NCBI RefSeq assembly: GCF_026239555.1
Contig: NZ_JAPIVP010000021.1
Span: 1 to 64,000 of the forward strand
Length of the DNA: 64,000 nucleotides
Source of the DNA: Pedobacter sp. PF22-3
GTDB taxonomy: Bacteria; Bacteroidota; Bacteroidia; Sphingobacteriales; Sphingobacteriaceae
Direction: 5' to 3'
Shown: positions 1-9,796 of the stretch, in pieces
Layout of the letters: the number at the start of each line of letters is the position of its first letter
How positions within the stretch are numbered: position 1 is the first letter of the stretch
The notes under the pieces: model-generated
What the model was told of the DNA's origin: nothing
Database searches by the model: none
What the model saw: the letters and a program-made list of their open reading frames with translations, nothing else
Translations under genes and position numbers: made by a program

Positions 1-437
1 GTAACCTGCGGATATTAGGAGCTATCGGGTTCGCTCGAAATGACGATCTCTTACCGCTTCTCCAATAAAACAAGGTTTGGTTGGCGGATGAAAGATTTCT
101 TTCCTTGCACCTGCCTGTGTTTAATAAACCCGATCCGATCGCTATCGGATTTATTTTAGGGCCCATTTTTACATGAAAAATAATGAAATAAATTCAGCGT
201 GACGATTGCATTAAGCTTGGAAATAAATTAAAACTAAATTATCACATCATTTTTTAGGATATTTGCAACCTGTTAGAGAAAAATTACATAAACGGCCTTC
301 ATCCTGAATAGATCAAATTTATTTCAGGATCATTAAAAAGATGCTGAAACGAGTTCAGCATGAAGGGTGCATTTATAGTCCAAACATTTTGTTTTACATA
401 CCGTTGTATATATTACAGTAATACACTTATTAAAATT
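1..437. other. Intergenic region rich in palindromic repeats
   Basis: No gene is visible. The stretch holds pieces of several dispersed repeat types: a CCGATCGCTATCGG-type palindrome near 137-150, a partial 'gaaataaattcag' unit near 183-208, and a full two-hairpin repeat at 299-367. The promoter and leader of smpB should lie in its last part. Confidence 0.6.
299..367. repeat. Two-hairpin dispersed repeat, copy A
   Basis: There are two adjacent stem-loops: ATCCTGAA (301-308) pairs with TTCAGGAT (323-330), and ATGCTGAA (341-348) pairs with TTCAGCAT (354-361), with the linker AAAAAG between them. The same arrangement recurs at 48861-48926, so this is a repetitive element and not a gene-specific hairpin. 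Confidence 0.75.
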
Positions 438-887
438 TTGAAAAACGACATCAACATAAAGAATAAAAGAGCATATTTTGACTATAACCTTTTAGATAAA
501 TACGTAGCTGGGATTGCACTTTTAGGGACAGAAATAAAAGCAATAAGACAAGGTAAGGCCAACATGACGGATGCATTTTGCATGTTTATTGGCGGCAATC
601 TTTTTGTGCGCAACCTCCATATCTCTGAATATAGCCACAGCTCTTTTTATCACCATGACATTAAACGCGACCGTGCTTTATTGCTTCAAAAGAAAGAAAT
701 TAGAAAATTGAAGCTTAAAGGAGAAGAAAAAGGTTATACCATTGTTCCTTTACGGATTTTTATCAACGAAAGGGGTTTTGCTAAAATGGAAATCGCACTG
801 GCCCAAGGTAAAAAAGAATTCGACAAACGCGATAGCATTAAGGATAGAGATACGAAGCGGGAGTTGGATAGAGCAATGAAAAGGTAG
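438..887 (+). CDS. smpB: SsrA-binding protein SmpB
   Basis: SmpB binds tmRNA and delivers it to stalled ribosomes for trans-translation. The core matches the family well: NIKNKRAYFDY, the segment GTEIKAIRQGKAN, and the lysine/arginine-rich tail with KKEFDKRDSIKDRDTKRE. The frame is open from an ATG at 360, but that ATG lies inside a repetitive hairpin and would add 26 residues unlike SmpB. The TTG at 438 gives LKNDINIKN, the usual SmpB N-terminus, and a 149-residue product of normal length. The start at 438 is an inference; the family call is firm. Confidence 0.93.
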   Translation: MKNDINIKNKRAYFDYNLLDKYVAGIALLGTEIKAIRQGKANMTDAFCMFIGGNLFVRNLHISEYSHSSFYHHDIKRDRALLLQKKEIRKLKLKGEEKGYTIVPLRIFINERGFAKMEIALAQGKKEFDKRDSIKDRDTKRELDRAMKR

Positions 888-889
888 GT

Positions 890-962
890 TAGTCTTCAGT
901 CTGAAGTCTTGAGTCCTTAGTTTAAATTGACTTCTGACTAAGGACTTCTGACTATGGACTCA
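890..962. repeat. Imperfect repeat and hairpin between convergent smpB and pcm
   Basis: Variants of 'tctgactaaggact' and 'agtccttagt' recur here. AGTCCTTAGT (912-921) and ACTAAGGACT (937-946) form a perfect 10-bp inverted repeat. It may act as a terminator for both convergent genes, but it lacks a long T-tract. Confidence 0.5.
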
Positions 963-966
963 AAAA

Positions 967-1623
967 CTACCAGGCCTGGTCACCAACTAAGGGCACAAAC
1001 CGAAAGGTGTCTAGTACAATTTTGTCGTAGTCTGTTTCGCTTACACGGATCACCGTAACCATTTTCTGGGTTTTCTCATCTCCAACCGGGATTACCAGAA
1101 TACCACCTATTTTTAATTGTTTTAATAAAATTTCCGGAACCAGTGGGGCACCAGCGGTAACGATTATTTTGTCGTATGGTGCATGGGCAGCAATTCCTTT
1201 AGAGCCATCACCACAATAAAAAGTAGGTCTGTAACCCATTCCAGGCAAAACCTGAATGGTTCTGTTATAAATATTCTCCTGTCTTTCTATCGTAAAAACG
1301 GTAGCACCCAATTCCATTAAAATGCAGGTTTGATAACCTGAACCCGTTCCGATCTCCAGCACTTTATCTCCTTTTTTAATGTGAAGCAACTCACTTTGGT
1401 AAGCAACAGTGTAAGGCTGAGATATGGTTTGTCCATCGCCTATAGGGAAAGCAATGTCTTTGTAAGCCTGGTTCCAAAAAGTTTCGTCAAAAAAGAAATG
1501 CCGTGGAACTTTACCTATGGCTGTTAATACGTTTTCATCCTCAATTCCACGAGATTTTAACAACTCAACCAGTTTTTTTCTCGCTCCACGTTCCCGGTAA
1601 TTATCAACAAATTTATACGCCAT
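967..1623 (-). CDS. pcm: Protein-L-isoaspartate O-methyltransferase
   Basis: This cytoplasmic enzyme uses S-adenosylmethionine to methylate abnormal L-isoaspartyl residues and start their repair. The visible family motifs are PRHFFFDE, the substrate loop GDGQTISQPYTVA, and the SAM-binding motif VLEIGTGSGYQT. Length (218 residues) is typical. The frame opens three codons upstream at a TTG, but the ATG at 1623 giving MAYKFVDNY is preferred. It is convergent with smpB and followed by repeats. Some Bacteroidota carry two Pcm paralogues; which one this is cannot be told here. Confidence 0.93.
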   Translation of the reverse strand: MAYKFVDNYRERGARKKLVELLKSRGIEDENVLTAIGKVPRHFFFDETFWNQAYKDIAFPIGDGQTISQPYTVAYQSELLHIKKGDKVLEIGTGSGYQTCILMELGATVFTIERQENIYNRTIQVLPGMGYRPTFYCGDGSKGIAAHAPYDKIIVTAGAPLVPEILLKQLKIGGILVIPVGDEKTQKMVTVIRVSETDYDKIVLDTFRFVPLVGDQAW

Positions 1624-1831
1624 GAACTTCAAAATTAGCTTTTTTTAACGGTGATACAAGGATAAAATGAGAGATTGATTAAATTAACGAATGGATTACC
1701 TGAGTTAGAGAATGATACATTATCCACATAGATGAAGGATTGAATGAGCGATTGAGAGAATGAAAGAAGGAGAGCATGAGCGCAAGAAATAAACCCATTC
1801 AATCATTCAAAATTCAATCATTCACTCATTT

Positions 1832-4312
1832 CTAATACGGATCTACATCTATTTGCGTAAAAACGCCTTTAAATTCTTTGGTGGCATTAAATTGGGTCAG
1901 CGTTTCTTTTAATGCATCTTTAACTTTTTGAATGGCCGTATGCTTATCGGCTTTAATAATAATCTGTTTGATATAGAGATTCCGTACACGGCTTACCAAC
2001 GGTTGTTCGGGACCTAAAACACGTTTACCAAATTTCCCTTTCAGGATATTAGCTAATGTAAAGGCAGCATGATCTAGAATATGCGAATCTTTATGTTTGA
2101 TGTACAAAAATATCATCCTGGAAAAGGGCGGATAAAGAAATTTCTCCCGCTCTACAATTTCATCATTATACATCCCCTCATAATCGTTGTTCACCACCTG
2201 TTTTATGATTCGGTTTTCAGCATCGTAAGTCTGGATACAAACGTTTCCCTGGTCGGCTCTTCTACCTGCCCTACCCGCAACCTGTGCCAGCAGTTGAAAG
2301 CTTCTTTCATAAGCGCGGAAATCAGGATAACCTAAAAGGGTATCTGCATTAATTACACCGATCAGGTTCAGGTTATCGAAATCCAGTCCCTTGGCCACCA
2401 TCTGTGTACCGATTAAAATATCGGTTTTCTTCTCCTGAAAATCATTCAGAATTTGTTGCAAACCGTTTTTGGTCCGTGTGCTATCCATATCCAGTCGGGC
2501 AATAGCCACCTCTGGATAAAGCAACCGAAGTTCTTCTTCAATACGCTCTGTACCAAAACCTTTTTGCTCTACATGCACCGAACCACAGGCCGGACAAATA
2601 TTAATACTGCTCTGCTGATACCCACAATAATGGCAATGTAATTTACCACTGCTTTTATGGTAGGTTAAACTTACATCGCAGTTTACGCATTTTGGTGTAT
2701 AACCACAGGTTGCACAAATGAGAATGGTGGCATAGCCTCTCCTGTTCTGAAACAATACAATCTGTTCTTTTTTAGCAAGCGCCAGATCAATATCTTTGAT
2801 CAGCACGCTGGAAAAATACGAACTCATCGTTTTTTTCTTTGTTTCTTCCGCAATACTCACCACCTGCTGGTTCGGAAGCTGAACACCGCCAAAACGCGTC
2901 TTCATTTCCACAAGTCCGTACTTGCCTTGTAAGGCGTTGTAATAACTCTCTAAAGATGGTGTAGCTGAGCCTAAAACAACCTTGGCCTGATGTAGATAGC
3001 CCAAATAAATAGCCGCATCCCTTGCCTGATAGCGCGGTGCCGGATCGTATTGTTTGTAGGAGGGTTCATGTTCTTCATCAACGACAATCAGTTTCAAGTC
3101 TTCAAAAGGAAGGAAAACCGCTGAACGCGCACCAAGAATTACTTTATATGCACCTGTTCTTACCTTATTCCAGATTTCGACCCTTTCGCTATTGTTGAAT
3201 TTTGAATGATATACCCCGATCGAATTACCAAAATAACGCTTAATCCGTTCAACAATCTGTGTGGTTAAGGCAATTTCTGGCAACAGGAATAATACCTGTC
3301 CATCGGTATTCTGGATAATTTTTTCAATCAGTTTAATATAAACCTGCGTTTTTCCTGATGCGGTTACGCCATGCAGCAAAACCACCTCTTTCTCTTCAAA
3401 ATGCTGGTTAATCTGGTCTAATGCTTTCTGCTGTCCTTCGTTCAGTTCGAAATTCACACTGAATTCTTCATCGTGAGCGGCCAGGCGACTAACCGGCCTT
3501 TTCATCACCACAAAAATATCTTTGTCTGTCAAAGCTTTTAATGCCGCCGGACCGCAATTACTTTCGGCTAAAAGCTGTTCTTTAGCAATTGGCAGATTTG
3601 ATTTTTGTAATTTCAGGTAAGCCAATAAAGCATCTAACTGTTTAGGTGCCTTATCTAAAATATTAAAAAGCTGTTTCAGATTTTCTTCATCGCTGTAAAA
3701 ATCATTTAAAACAATGAATGATTTGAGCAAAGGTTTATATTTCTGCACTACCTCTTCTGCTACCAGTACGAGTTCCTTATCCAATAGCTGGTTGATGATC
3801 GGATATACTGTTTTCTGCCCCAATAACTTAGAAACATCATTAACTGTAAGTTTCTGTTGCTGTTTCAGTGCGTTGATAATAATTTCTTCCTTATCGCTAA
3901 GTTCGGTATCTTCATTATAATCTTCGCGAATAATCAGGATGGTTTCGCTGGCCAGTTTTAAACTGGCAGGCAGGGCAGCTGCCATTACATCACCTTCATT
4001 ACACATGTAATAATTGGTCATCCATGTCCAGAATTTAAGCTGCATGGGTGTAATTACAGGCTCGGCATCTACCACATCGATAATGTATTTTGCCTCGTAA
4101 ACCTTAGGTGGCACCGTGCTGATTGCACTAATTAAAGCCGTATAAATTCTATGCTTTCCAAATTGCACCACTACCCGTTTTCCAACAGCGATCTGATCGT
4201 TTAAATCAAAAGGTACCCGATAAGTATAGTTTTTCGCCAAAGATAATGGCAAAATAACTTCCACAAAAAGTGTTTCTCTTTCTGAAAAAATATCGTTTTC
4301 GAAAGTATTCAT
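1832..4312 (-). CDS. priA: Primosomal replication protein N' (PriA helicase)
   Basis: PriA is the 3'-5' DNA helicase that reloads the replisome at stalled forks. At 826 residues it has the full layout: an N-terminal DNA-binding domain, Walker A in HGVTASGKTQVY, the DEEH box in VVDEEHEPSYKQ, the zinc-binding cysteines (CATCGYTPKC, CVNCDVS, CHYCGY, CPACGS), and the helicase C-terminal motif QVAGRAGR. The start ATG overlaps the stop of the upstream DUF423 gene (TAATG), so the two are probably translationally coupled. Confidence 0.97.
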   Translation of the reverse strand: MNTFENDIFSERETLFVEVILPLSLAKNYTYRVPFDLNDQIAVGKRVVVQFGKHRIYTALISAISTVPPKVYEAKYIIDVVDAEPVITPMQLKFWTWMTNYYMCNEGDVMAAALPASLKLASETILIIREDYNEDTELSDKEEIIINALKQQQKLTVNDVSKLLGQKTVYPIINQLLDKELVLVAEEVVQKYKPLLKSFIVLNDFYSDEENLKQLFNILDKAPKQLDALLAYLKLQKSNLPIAKEQLLAESNCGPAALKALTDKDIFVVMKRPVSRLAAHDEEFSVNFELNEGQQKALDQINQHFEEKEVVLLHGVTASGKTQVYIKLIEKIIQNTDGQVLFLLPEIALTTQIVERIKRYFGNSIGVYHSKFNNSERVEIWNKVRTGAYKVILGARSAVFLPFEDLKLIVVDEEHEPSYKQYDPAPRYQARDAAIYLGYLHQAKVVLGSATPSLESYYNALQGKYGLVEMKTRFGGVQLPNQQVVSIAEETKKKTMSSYFSSVLIKDIDLALAKKEQIVLFQNRRGYATILICATCGYTPKCVNCDVSLTYHKSSGKLHCHYCGYQQSSINICPACGSVHVEQKGFGTERIEEELRLLYPEVAIARLDMDSTRTKNGLQQILNDFQEKKTDILIGTQMVAKGLDFDNLNLIGVINADTLLGYPDFRAYERSFQLLAQVAGRAGRRADQGNVCIQTYDAENRIIKQVVNNDYEGMYNDEIVEREKFLYPPFSRMIFLYIKHKDSHILDHAAFTLANILKGKFGKRVLGPEQPLVSRVRNLYIKQIIIKADKHTAIQKVKDALKETLTQFNATKEFKGVFTQIDVDPY

Positions 4313-4698
4313 TATTTATCTTTAAATGCCGCAAAAAAGAGCATTATCCATCCCAATACAAATAAAAGCCCGCCAATTGGTGTTATTGGACCAATAAATT
4401 CGGTAAAACCTAAATGCGATAAGCTCCGAGTAGCCAATAAATATAATGATCCTGAAAAAAGGATGATTCCAAATGTGAAGCAGAAATAAGCAATATTAAT
4501 AAGCTTGTTCCGATAACGGGCAAAGGTAGAAAGGTATAATAAAGCAAATGTATGATAGAACTGATAATCAACACCTTTCTGCCAAATTTCTAATGATGGG
4601 CCGTCAATTAAAGCTTTTAATCCGTGGGCACCAAATGCGCCTAACAAAACGGCAACAGCACCAAAAAAAGAAGCAGTAAGGATTATTCGTTTATTCAT
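4312..4698 (-). CDS. DUF423 family small membrane protein
   Basis: This 128-residue inner-membrane protein has about four hydrophobic segments and the family signature GAFGAHGLK near the N-terminus, followed by WQKGVDYQFYHTFALL. Related proteins (YgdD-like) have no established biochemical role. The ATG at 4698 (MNKRIILTAS) is preferred to an upstream TTG at 4710. It overlaps the priA start by TAATG, and this pairing is probably an operon. Confidence 0.88.
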   Translation of the reverse strand: MNKRIILTASFFGAVAVLLGAFGAHGLKALIDGPSLEIWQKGVDYQFYHTFALLYLSTFARYRNKLINIAYFCFTFGIILFSGSLYLLATRSLSHLGFTEFIGPITPIGGLLFVLGWIMLFFAAFKDK

Positions 4699-4788
4699 AG
4701 TTATTTGCAAGTAGCAGTCGCTAAATTAATAAATTGGTAAAGAACTTCTCACTAATCAATGTAATAAATTAAATTTGTTGCACAGCAG

Positions 4789-6357
4789 ATGAAAAAAATC
4801 GTAATTCTAACAAGTGCATTATTTTTAGGTGTAGCCTTTATGGCTTACCTGTATTTTTCGAAATTGGGAACTGATAATGATGCAAAAGACCTGGCGTTGC
4901 AATCGGCAACCAATAACGCGGCATTGGTATTTTCTTTCCAGAACGACAAAGGTTTTTACGATATTATTGAAGGGCAACAACTTATTCAGCAGGTTTTGGG
5001 CAAAGATAAAATGAACCTCCTGAAACAGCTGAAAACAAGCATTATTGATGATAACCTGCTCAACAGGTATTTGAAAGATCAGCAGGTTTATATTAGTGTA
5101 CTGCCTGATTCTAATAAAACCCTTAATTTCCTGATCACCTTACAAATTCAGCCTGATAACGATATCAAAAAATTTTACGAACAGTTAAAGCTTAGAAAAG
5201 TAATTACTGAAAATTCGAAGTCGATTTATACAGTAAAGATAAATGACAGCTTACAGGTTTATTTGGGAATCCACAACCAGGTATTAACGGTTTCAACTTC
5301 TTTAAAACTGATTAATGATGCCAATATCCGTTTAACTGAAAATCCTTTTACAGAATATATTAAAGAGAATAACCACCAAATCAAAAATGTACTGGCCCAC
5401 ATTTACATTAATTTTAACCAGGCACCACTATTACTTAAAAATATTATTGCAGGGAACATTAATGGAGAAATTGCCCTATTTAACCAACAGAACAGTTTTG
5501 CTGTACTCAATTACAATTTCAGTAAAGAAAAAATTCTTTTCAGCGGGAGTACCGAATTAAAAGATCAGCACAATTACCTTAAGCTATTCGAAAATATCGC
5601 GGCACAAAATACATCTATCCAAAATATTCTGCCCGATAATACTGCAAACTATGCGCTTTATGCTTATGATGATTATGGCAAATGGCTCAAGAAATTAAAT
5701 ACCTGGCAGGAACAGACGAAAATACTTTCCAAAACCAGTGCGGTAATAAAAAGCGTAAAGGATGATTACAGAACAGATTTAAACCTGATATTTAAAACTT
5801 ATACCAAGAATCAGTTTATTCTTTTTCAGTTAAGCACCAGCGAAAAGTTAGGTGCAATTTCATTATCTGATGGTGAAAAAACAAAACAGTTGTTGCTTGA
5901 TGTAAGTACAGATTATAACGAAGAGATTAAGCTCTTTAAATCGGCAGATATCTTATACAGTTATTTTGGTGAGCCCTTTAAAAAATTTGCGCGGCCTTAT
6001 TATGTCATTATTGATAATAATTTAATTGTAGCCAATAATGCGAGCACGGTACAATCATTTTTAAATCATTACAAAAATAATAGGCTTTTAATACAAACGC
6101 CGCAATATTTAGATGCAGTGAACGAGATTTCTACCACTTCAAATGTAAGTTACTACATCAATACCAAAAATTCGGCAGATATTTTCAGGCATAATATTCA
6201 ACTGAATTTCTACAGACATTTACGGGCCGATAGTGGTTTAAAAAGTTTTGATACTTTTTGTTATCAAATGAGCGCAGATAAAAACAAATTTATTACTAAC
6301 TTACTTTTAAACAAATACATACAACCAAACACACCAGATTCATTAAGTAATCGTTAA
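4789..6357 (+). CDS. Hypothetical membrane-anchored envelope protein (522 aa)
   Basis: The family was not recognised. The N-terminus has one hydrophobic segment (VILTSALFLGVAFMAYLYF) without a clear cleavage site, so the protein is probably anchored in the inner membrane with a periplasmic domain of about 490 residues. That domain is rich in N, K, I and Y and alternates predicted strands with short helices. There is no cysteine lipobox and no catalytic motif. It lies 30 bp upstream of a DUF5723 outer-membrane protein on the same strand, which suggests a two-gene envelope operon. Confidence 0.7.
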   Translation: MKKIVILTSALFLGVAFMAYLYFSKLGTDNDAKDLALQSATNNAALVFSFQNDKGFYDIIEGQQLIQQVLGKDKMNLLKQLKTSIIDDNLLNRYLKDQQVYISVLPDSNKTLNFLITLQIQPDNDIKKFYEQLKLRKVITENSKSIYTVKINDSLQVYLGIHNQVLTVSTSLKLINDANIRLTENPFTEYIKENNHQIKNVLAHIYINFNQAPLLLKNIIAGNINGEIALFNQQNSFAVLNYNFSKEKILFSGSTELKDQHNYLKLFENIAAQNTSIQNILPDNTANYALYAYDDYGKWLKKLNTWQEQTKILSKTSAVIKSVKDDYRTDLNLIFKTYTKNQFILFQLSTSEKLGAISLSDGEKTKQLLLDVSTDYNEEIKLFKSADILYSYFGEPFKKFARPYYVIIDNNLIVANNASTVQSFLNHYKNNRLLIQTPQYLDAVNEISTTSNVSYYINTKNSADIFRHNIQLNFYRHLRADSGLKSFDTFCYQMSADKNKFITNLLLNKYIQPNTPDSLSNR

Positions 6358-6387
6358 TAAGGAAACCATCCCAATAAACTATTTTAC

Positions 6388-7800
6388 ATGAAGAAACTTT
6401 TACTTGCGTTACTGGCAATAGCCAGCTTCGGGGTTGCAAATGCACAGCAATATGCGCTTTTTGGTACTAAAACCATGTTTGATGCATTCGAAAACCCATC
6501 TCAAAAATCTTTCACCTTAGATTCATCAAGAAAATTTTCTTCTAATTTCTTTTTACCATATTTTGGAACAAATGCCATTAATAAGGGAAATTCTAAGTTT
6601 GCCATAAGAAAATTAACCCAGGAAGGTGTTTTTGATACCAGAAGTTTACCAATTGGTACTGGCGAAGTAAATCGTTTTTTTGAAAACAGCAATATTTATG
6701 TGGCAACATTCAGGCTTTTCAAATCTTACAAGTATCAGAAAGAAATGGGCTTTTCATGGCAGATCAGATCTGATGCACATATCGATTATACAAACGAAAC
6801 TTTAGCTATTTTTGATTCGTTCGAGCGGTTTAACAGCAACCAGCAGTATATCGGAATTTTTAACACCAAAGGTTATCAGCAAAGTTACCATCAGTTTAGC
6901 TTTACCTATCGCGAAAACTGGAATAAAAGGCTTGCATTTGGCTTGAAAGCCAGTGTATTGAGTGGAATACTTTACAATAAATTAAATGTTTATGATTCCC
7001 AACTATATATTGATCCTGAGTCTGATGCCTTATTAATTGGCTTGAAGGGAACTTACTCAGCCAACTTCTCTGACTTTAATGAGGTAAACAAGAAAAACTT
7101 CTTCCCAAACTTTAAAAACCCTGGTTTATCATTAGGTTTTGGAACCAACTACACCACAAAAAAAGGTTTATTTTTAATGGCTAACATTAAAGATTTAGGA
7201 TTTATCTGGTGGCGGAGTAATACCGAACGTACTACTGTAGATCAATCAAAAATTATTGAAAATATTGAGAACAACCGATCGAATACCAACCAGGAAATAA
7301 AAGATATTTTCTTGCTATCAGAACAACCTAAAAAGTTTTTGGCTCCTACTAATGCTAAACTTGATTTTTACCTGTCTAAACGTTATGGTTTCTATAAACC
7401 TGCATTAGCTGTTTCCAAAAACCTATTTTACAAAGGTGGCGATATTGCTTTGGTAAATACTTTTATTGCAAACGATTTTTCGGGGAGCGTAACACCTTTG
7501 TACAATTTAAATGGTGTTTTTATGGTCGGCCTGCAAGGTAAATACCAAACTCCTAATTTTGAACTGTTTTTAGGAACAGATAATTTAGTTGCAACAAGTT
7601 TCCAAACCATTGGTACCATTAGAAATGATGCTACTGTTGGCAGTGGGCCTAATGGAGCCTCCTTTTACATGGGCGTAGGCATTAAATTTGGAAACGTGGT
7701 TAACCATCCCCAATTTGCCGATGTAATACCAGGTATTAATGATAATAGCGATGATGGCAGTTTCTTTAAAAGTCTGTTTTCGATCTTTAAAAGAAAATAG
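6388..7800 (+). CDS. DUF5723-like outer-membrane beta-barrel protein
   Basis: The 470-residue protein has a clear signal peptide (KKLLLALLAIASFGVANAQ). The rest alternates aromatic and glycine-rich strands typical of an outer-membrane barrel, with family-like segments FENPSQKSFTLDSSRKFS near the N-terminus and FYMGVGIKFG near the end. Members are widespread in Bacteroidota and of unknown function. It is co-oriented with and 30 bp after the anchored protein at 4789-6357, and convergent with tsaB with only 2 bp between the stops. Confidence 0.75.
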   Translation: MKKLLLALLAIASFGVANAQQYALFGTKTMFDAFENPSQKSFTLDSSRKFSSNFFLPYFGTNAINKGNSKFAIRKLTQEGVFDTRSLPIGTGEVNRFFENSNIYVATFRLFKSYKYQKEMGFSWQIRSDAHIDYTNETLAIFDSFERFNSNQQYIGIFNTKGYQQSYHQFSFTYRENWNKRLAFGLKASVLSGILYNKLNVYDSQLYIDPESDALLIGLKGTYSANFSDFNEVNKKNFFPNFKNPGLSLGFGTNYTTKKGLFLMANIKDLGFIWWRSNTERTTVDQSKIIENIENNRSNTNQEIKDIFLLSEQPKKFLAPTNAKLDFYLSKRYGFYKPALAVSKNLFYKGGDIALVNTFIANDFSGSVTPLYNLNGVFMVGLQGKYQTPNFELFLGTDNLVATSFQTIGTIRNDATVGSGPNGASFYMGVGIKFGNVVNHPQFADVIPGINDNSDDGSFFKSLFSIFKRK

Positions 7801-7802
7801 AC

Positions 7803-8498
7803 TTAACCTTGTGCTTGTTGCTTTTTAGATGGTGTAACCACAAAATCTTTCAGGTAAAAAGGCTCGAAATAGGCTACGTCTTCAAATTTACGGTTACTAA
7901 AAGCCTCGTTAGCCAACCTCGACATATAGGTAGCAGAATTGAAATTAGCAGCATCGAATTTTGCATTTGGGTGTGTTAAAAATTCAGCACATTTGGCTGC
8001 TCCATCACCCAAAAAGGTAATAACTTGTTGTGAAAGAAACTCGTTAAAACTTGTTTCATCAATAATTTTAGCTTCTGTTGATGTAATTACGTTTAATGAT
8101 CGGTCCAAAATTGAGGTATATACTTCCATCCTACGGGCATCAATCATCGGGCAGATTAAACCAGAATAACCCGGGTTCTCCACAAGGTAACCGGCTGCCA
8201 TCATTTCTAATGTTTCAATTGCGATCAGGGGTTTATCTAAGGCATAACAAAGCCCTTTAGCAGTAGAAACACCAATTCTCAATCCAGTATAAGATCCGGG
8301 GCCTTTACTTACGGCGATGGCATCCAGCTCCTGATAGTTTAAGCCTGTAGCTTTAACTACCTCATCAATAAACAGCGTTAAATTTGCTGCATGCAGGTTT
8401 TGCCCTTGCTCCTCTTTAAAAGAAATTGTTTCACCATTAACAGATACTGCCACAGAACAGATTGCCGTAGCGGTTTCTATTTGAAGTATTTTAGCCAT
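7803..8498 (-). CDS. tsaB: tRNA threonylcarbamoyladenosine biosynthesis protein TsaB
   Basis: TsaB is the non-catalytic partner of TsaD in making t6A37 on ANN-decoding tRNAs. Diagnostic segments are ILQIETATAICSVAVS at the start and AVSKGPGSYTGLRIGVSTAK, the conserved ASKHA-fold region. The ATG at 8498 gives MAKILQIET, the normal family start; the 10-codon upstream extension is discarded. The product is 231 residues, which is typical. Confidence 0.94.
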   Translation of the reverse strand: MAKILQIETATAICSVAVSVNGETISFKEEQGQNLHAANLTLFIDEVVKATGLNYQELDAIAVSKGPGSYTGLRIGVSTAKGLCYALDKPLIAIETLEMMAAGYLVENPGYSGLICPMIDARRMEVYTSILDRSLNVITSTEAKIIDETSFNEFLSQQVITFLGDGAAKCAEFLTHPNAKFDAANFNSATYMSRLANEAFSNRKFEDVAYFEPFYLKDFVVTPSKKQQAQG

Positions 8499-8923
8499 GA
8501 GACAAAGATAAATAAAAATGGAAGACAAGATAAGTTTGGCGCTAAGAGTTTGGCGTTTGGAGTCAAATTAACCCACGGAGTGTACATTCCCAAGGGGAAT
8601 TTATTTTATAAAAAAAATATAAATGACAGGAGAATTTAAGAGGATAATATCTCATTTCGACTATAGCTTGCCGATTTAAGCATTTATTTTTATCTATTTA
8701 TAGATATGCTTGTTTAACAGGTTTCCCGGTAGCGTGATGGAGAAATCTTTAAACTATTCGTCAACATAGTTCAAAGATCTCTCCACTTCGCATTGCTTCG
8801 GTCGAGATGACGATTTTTCTATTAGCGATAGCGTATCCGAAGGATCTTTGCTCGAATCTTTCAAATGAACTGACTCAAAGTTTGGACTCAATTAACTAAT
8901 GACTAATGAACCAGTGAACTCTC
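8499..8923. other. Intergenic region with repeat fragments
   Basis: No gene is seen. The stretch contains 'ggcgctaagagtttggcgtttgg' direct repeats near 8536-8558 and a dispersed element with 'cgcattgcttcggtcgagatgacga' near 8788-8812. Short 'aactaatgactaatgaaccagtgaa' repeats lie just before yidD. Confidence 0.55.
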
Positions 8924-9154
8924 CTATGGAACCGGATCGTGCCCGTGTTTACCCCAGGGATGGCAACGGCCTATGCGTTTCAGCGCCAGCCAGCCACCTT
9001 TAAAAGGGCCATGCTTTTTAATGGCTTCTATGCCATATTGAGAGCAGGTTGGGGTAAAGCGGCAATTTGCGCCCAGCATAGGCGAAATGGCATACTGATA
9101 AATTTTGATCAGTCCTAAAAAAAGCCACCCAAAAATTTTATTAATGAATTTCAT
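8924..9154 (-). CDS. yidD: Membrane protein insertion efficiency factor YidD
   Basis: This 76-residue membrane-associated protein assists YidC-dependent insertion. The signature is clear: IYQYAISPMLGANCRFTPTC, SQYGIEAIKKHG and GRCHPWGKHGHDPVP. Its start overlaps the 3' end of rnpA by 14 bp, the usual gene order. The yidC gene that often follows is absent from the window. Confidence 0.95.
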   Translation of the reverse strand: MKFINKIFGWLFLGLIKIYQYAISPMLGANCRFTPTCSQYGIEAIKKHGPFKGGWLALKRIGRCHPWGKHGHDPVP

Positions 9155-9554
9155 GGGGCTGGATTAAATTTTGGAAACGTTTGAAGGTAGCCTTCAGTTT
9201 TTTCTCAATAAAAGCAAACTCATACTTATTCTTCCCCACAAACTGGATGGAAAACAAAAGCAACCCCCTATCCGTAGGTAAAGGCAAGTATAATTTATCT
9301 TGTTTATTTAGTCGATAAGCTTCGCGGATGCGACGCTTGAGCAGATTGCGGTCTACTGCCCGCTTATATCTTCTTTTAGGTACATTGATCACCACCTGTG
9401 CTTGTACATCACTAGGCGCATCAATAAAAAGATAAGAAATCCGAAAGGGATATAATAAAAAAGAAGAACCGTTTTTAAACAACAGGTCTAAATGTTTCCT
9501 GCTGCATAACCGTTCTTCTTTCCTGAATGTGTACATATATTTTTGATTGATCAT
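9141..9554 (-). CDS. rnpA: Ribonuclease P protein component
   Basis: The protein subunit of RNase P helps the catalytic RNA mature tRNA 5' ends. The signature RNLLKRRIREAYRLNK and the basic N-terminal segment RKEERLCSRKHLDLLF are both present. The product is 137 residues with a start at MINQKY; a second Met six codons on is possible. It sits between rpmH and yidD as in most bacteria. Confidence 0.94.
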   Translation of the reverse strand: MINQKYMYTFRKEERLCSRKHLDLLFKNGSSFLLYPFRISYLFIDAPSDVQAQVVINVPKRRYKRAVDRNLLKRRIREAYRLNKQDKLYLPLPTDRGLLLFSIQFVGKNKYEFAFIEKKLKATFKRFQNLIQPHEIH

Positions 9555-9603
9555 TGCAGATTTTGATCTGCGGATCCCGAATTAACGGAAAAGCAATCAA
9601 AAA

Positions 9604-9762
9604 TTATGCTTTATGCTTGCGTTCGTCAGAAACTGTTAATCTTTTTCTTCCTTTAGCACGACGTGATGCTAATACTCGTCTGCCGTTAGCTGTTGCCATT
9701 CTTTCGCGGAAGCCGTGTTTGTTTCTTCTCTTTCTTTGCGAAGGTTGGTATGTTCTTTTCAT
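9604..9762 (-). CDS. rpmH: 50S ribosomal protein L34
   Basis: This 52-residue gene translates to a protein starting MKRTYQPSQRKRRNKHGF, with ATANGRRVLASRRAKGRKRL and the end KHKA. That is unmistakably L34, a small very basic 50S subunit protein. It is the first gene of the rpmH-rnpA-yidD cluster, about 50 bp upstream of rnpA, with a good promoter at 9797-9828. Confidence 0.97.
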   Translation of the reverse strand: MKRTYQPSQRKRRNKHGFRERMATANGRRVLASRRAKGRKRLTVSDERKHKA

Positions 9763-9796
9763 GACTGTATATTATCTATTGTAAAATTAAGAGGTG

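Noticed and set aside
4770..4777. TAAATTTG promoter-like box before the 522-residue envelope protein
   Set aside because: It would place the transcription start within a few bases of the ATG and has no -33 partner.
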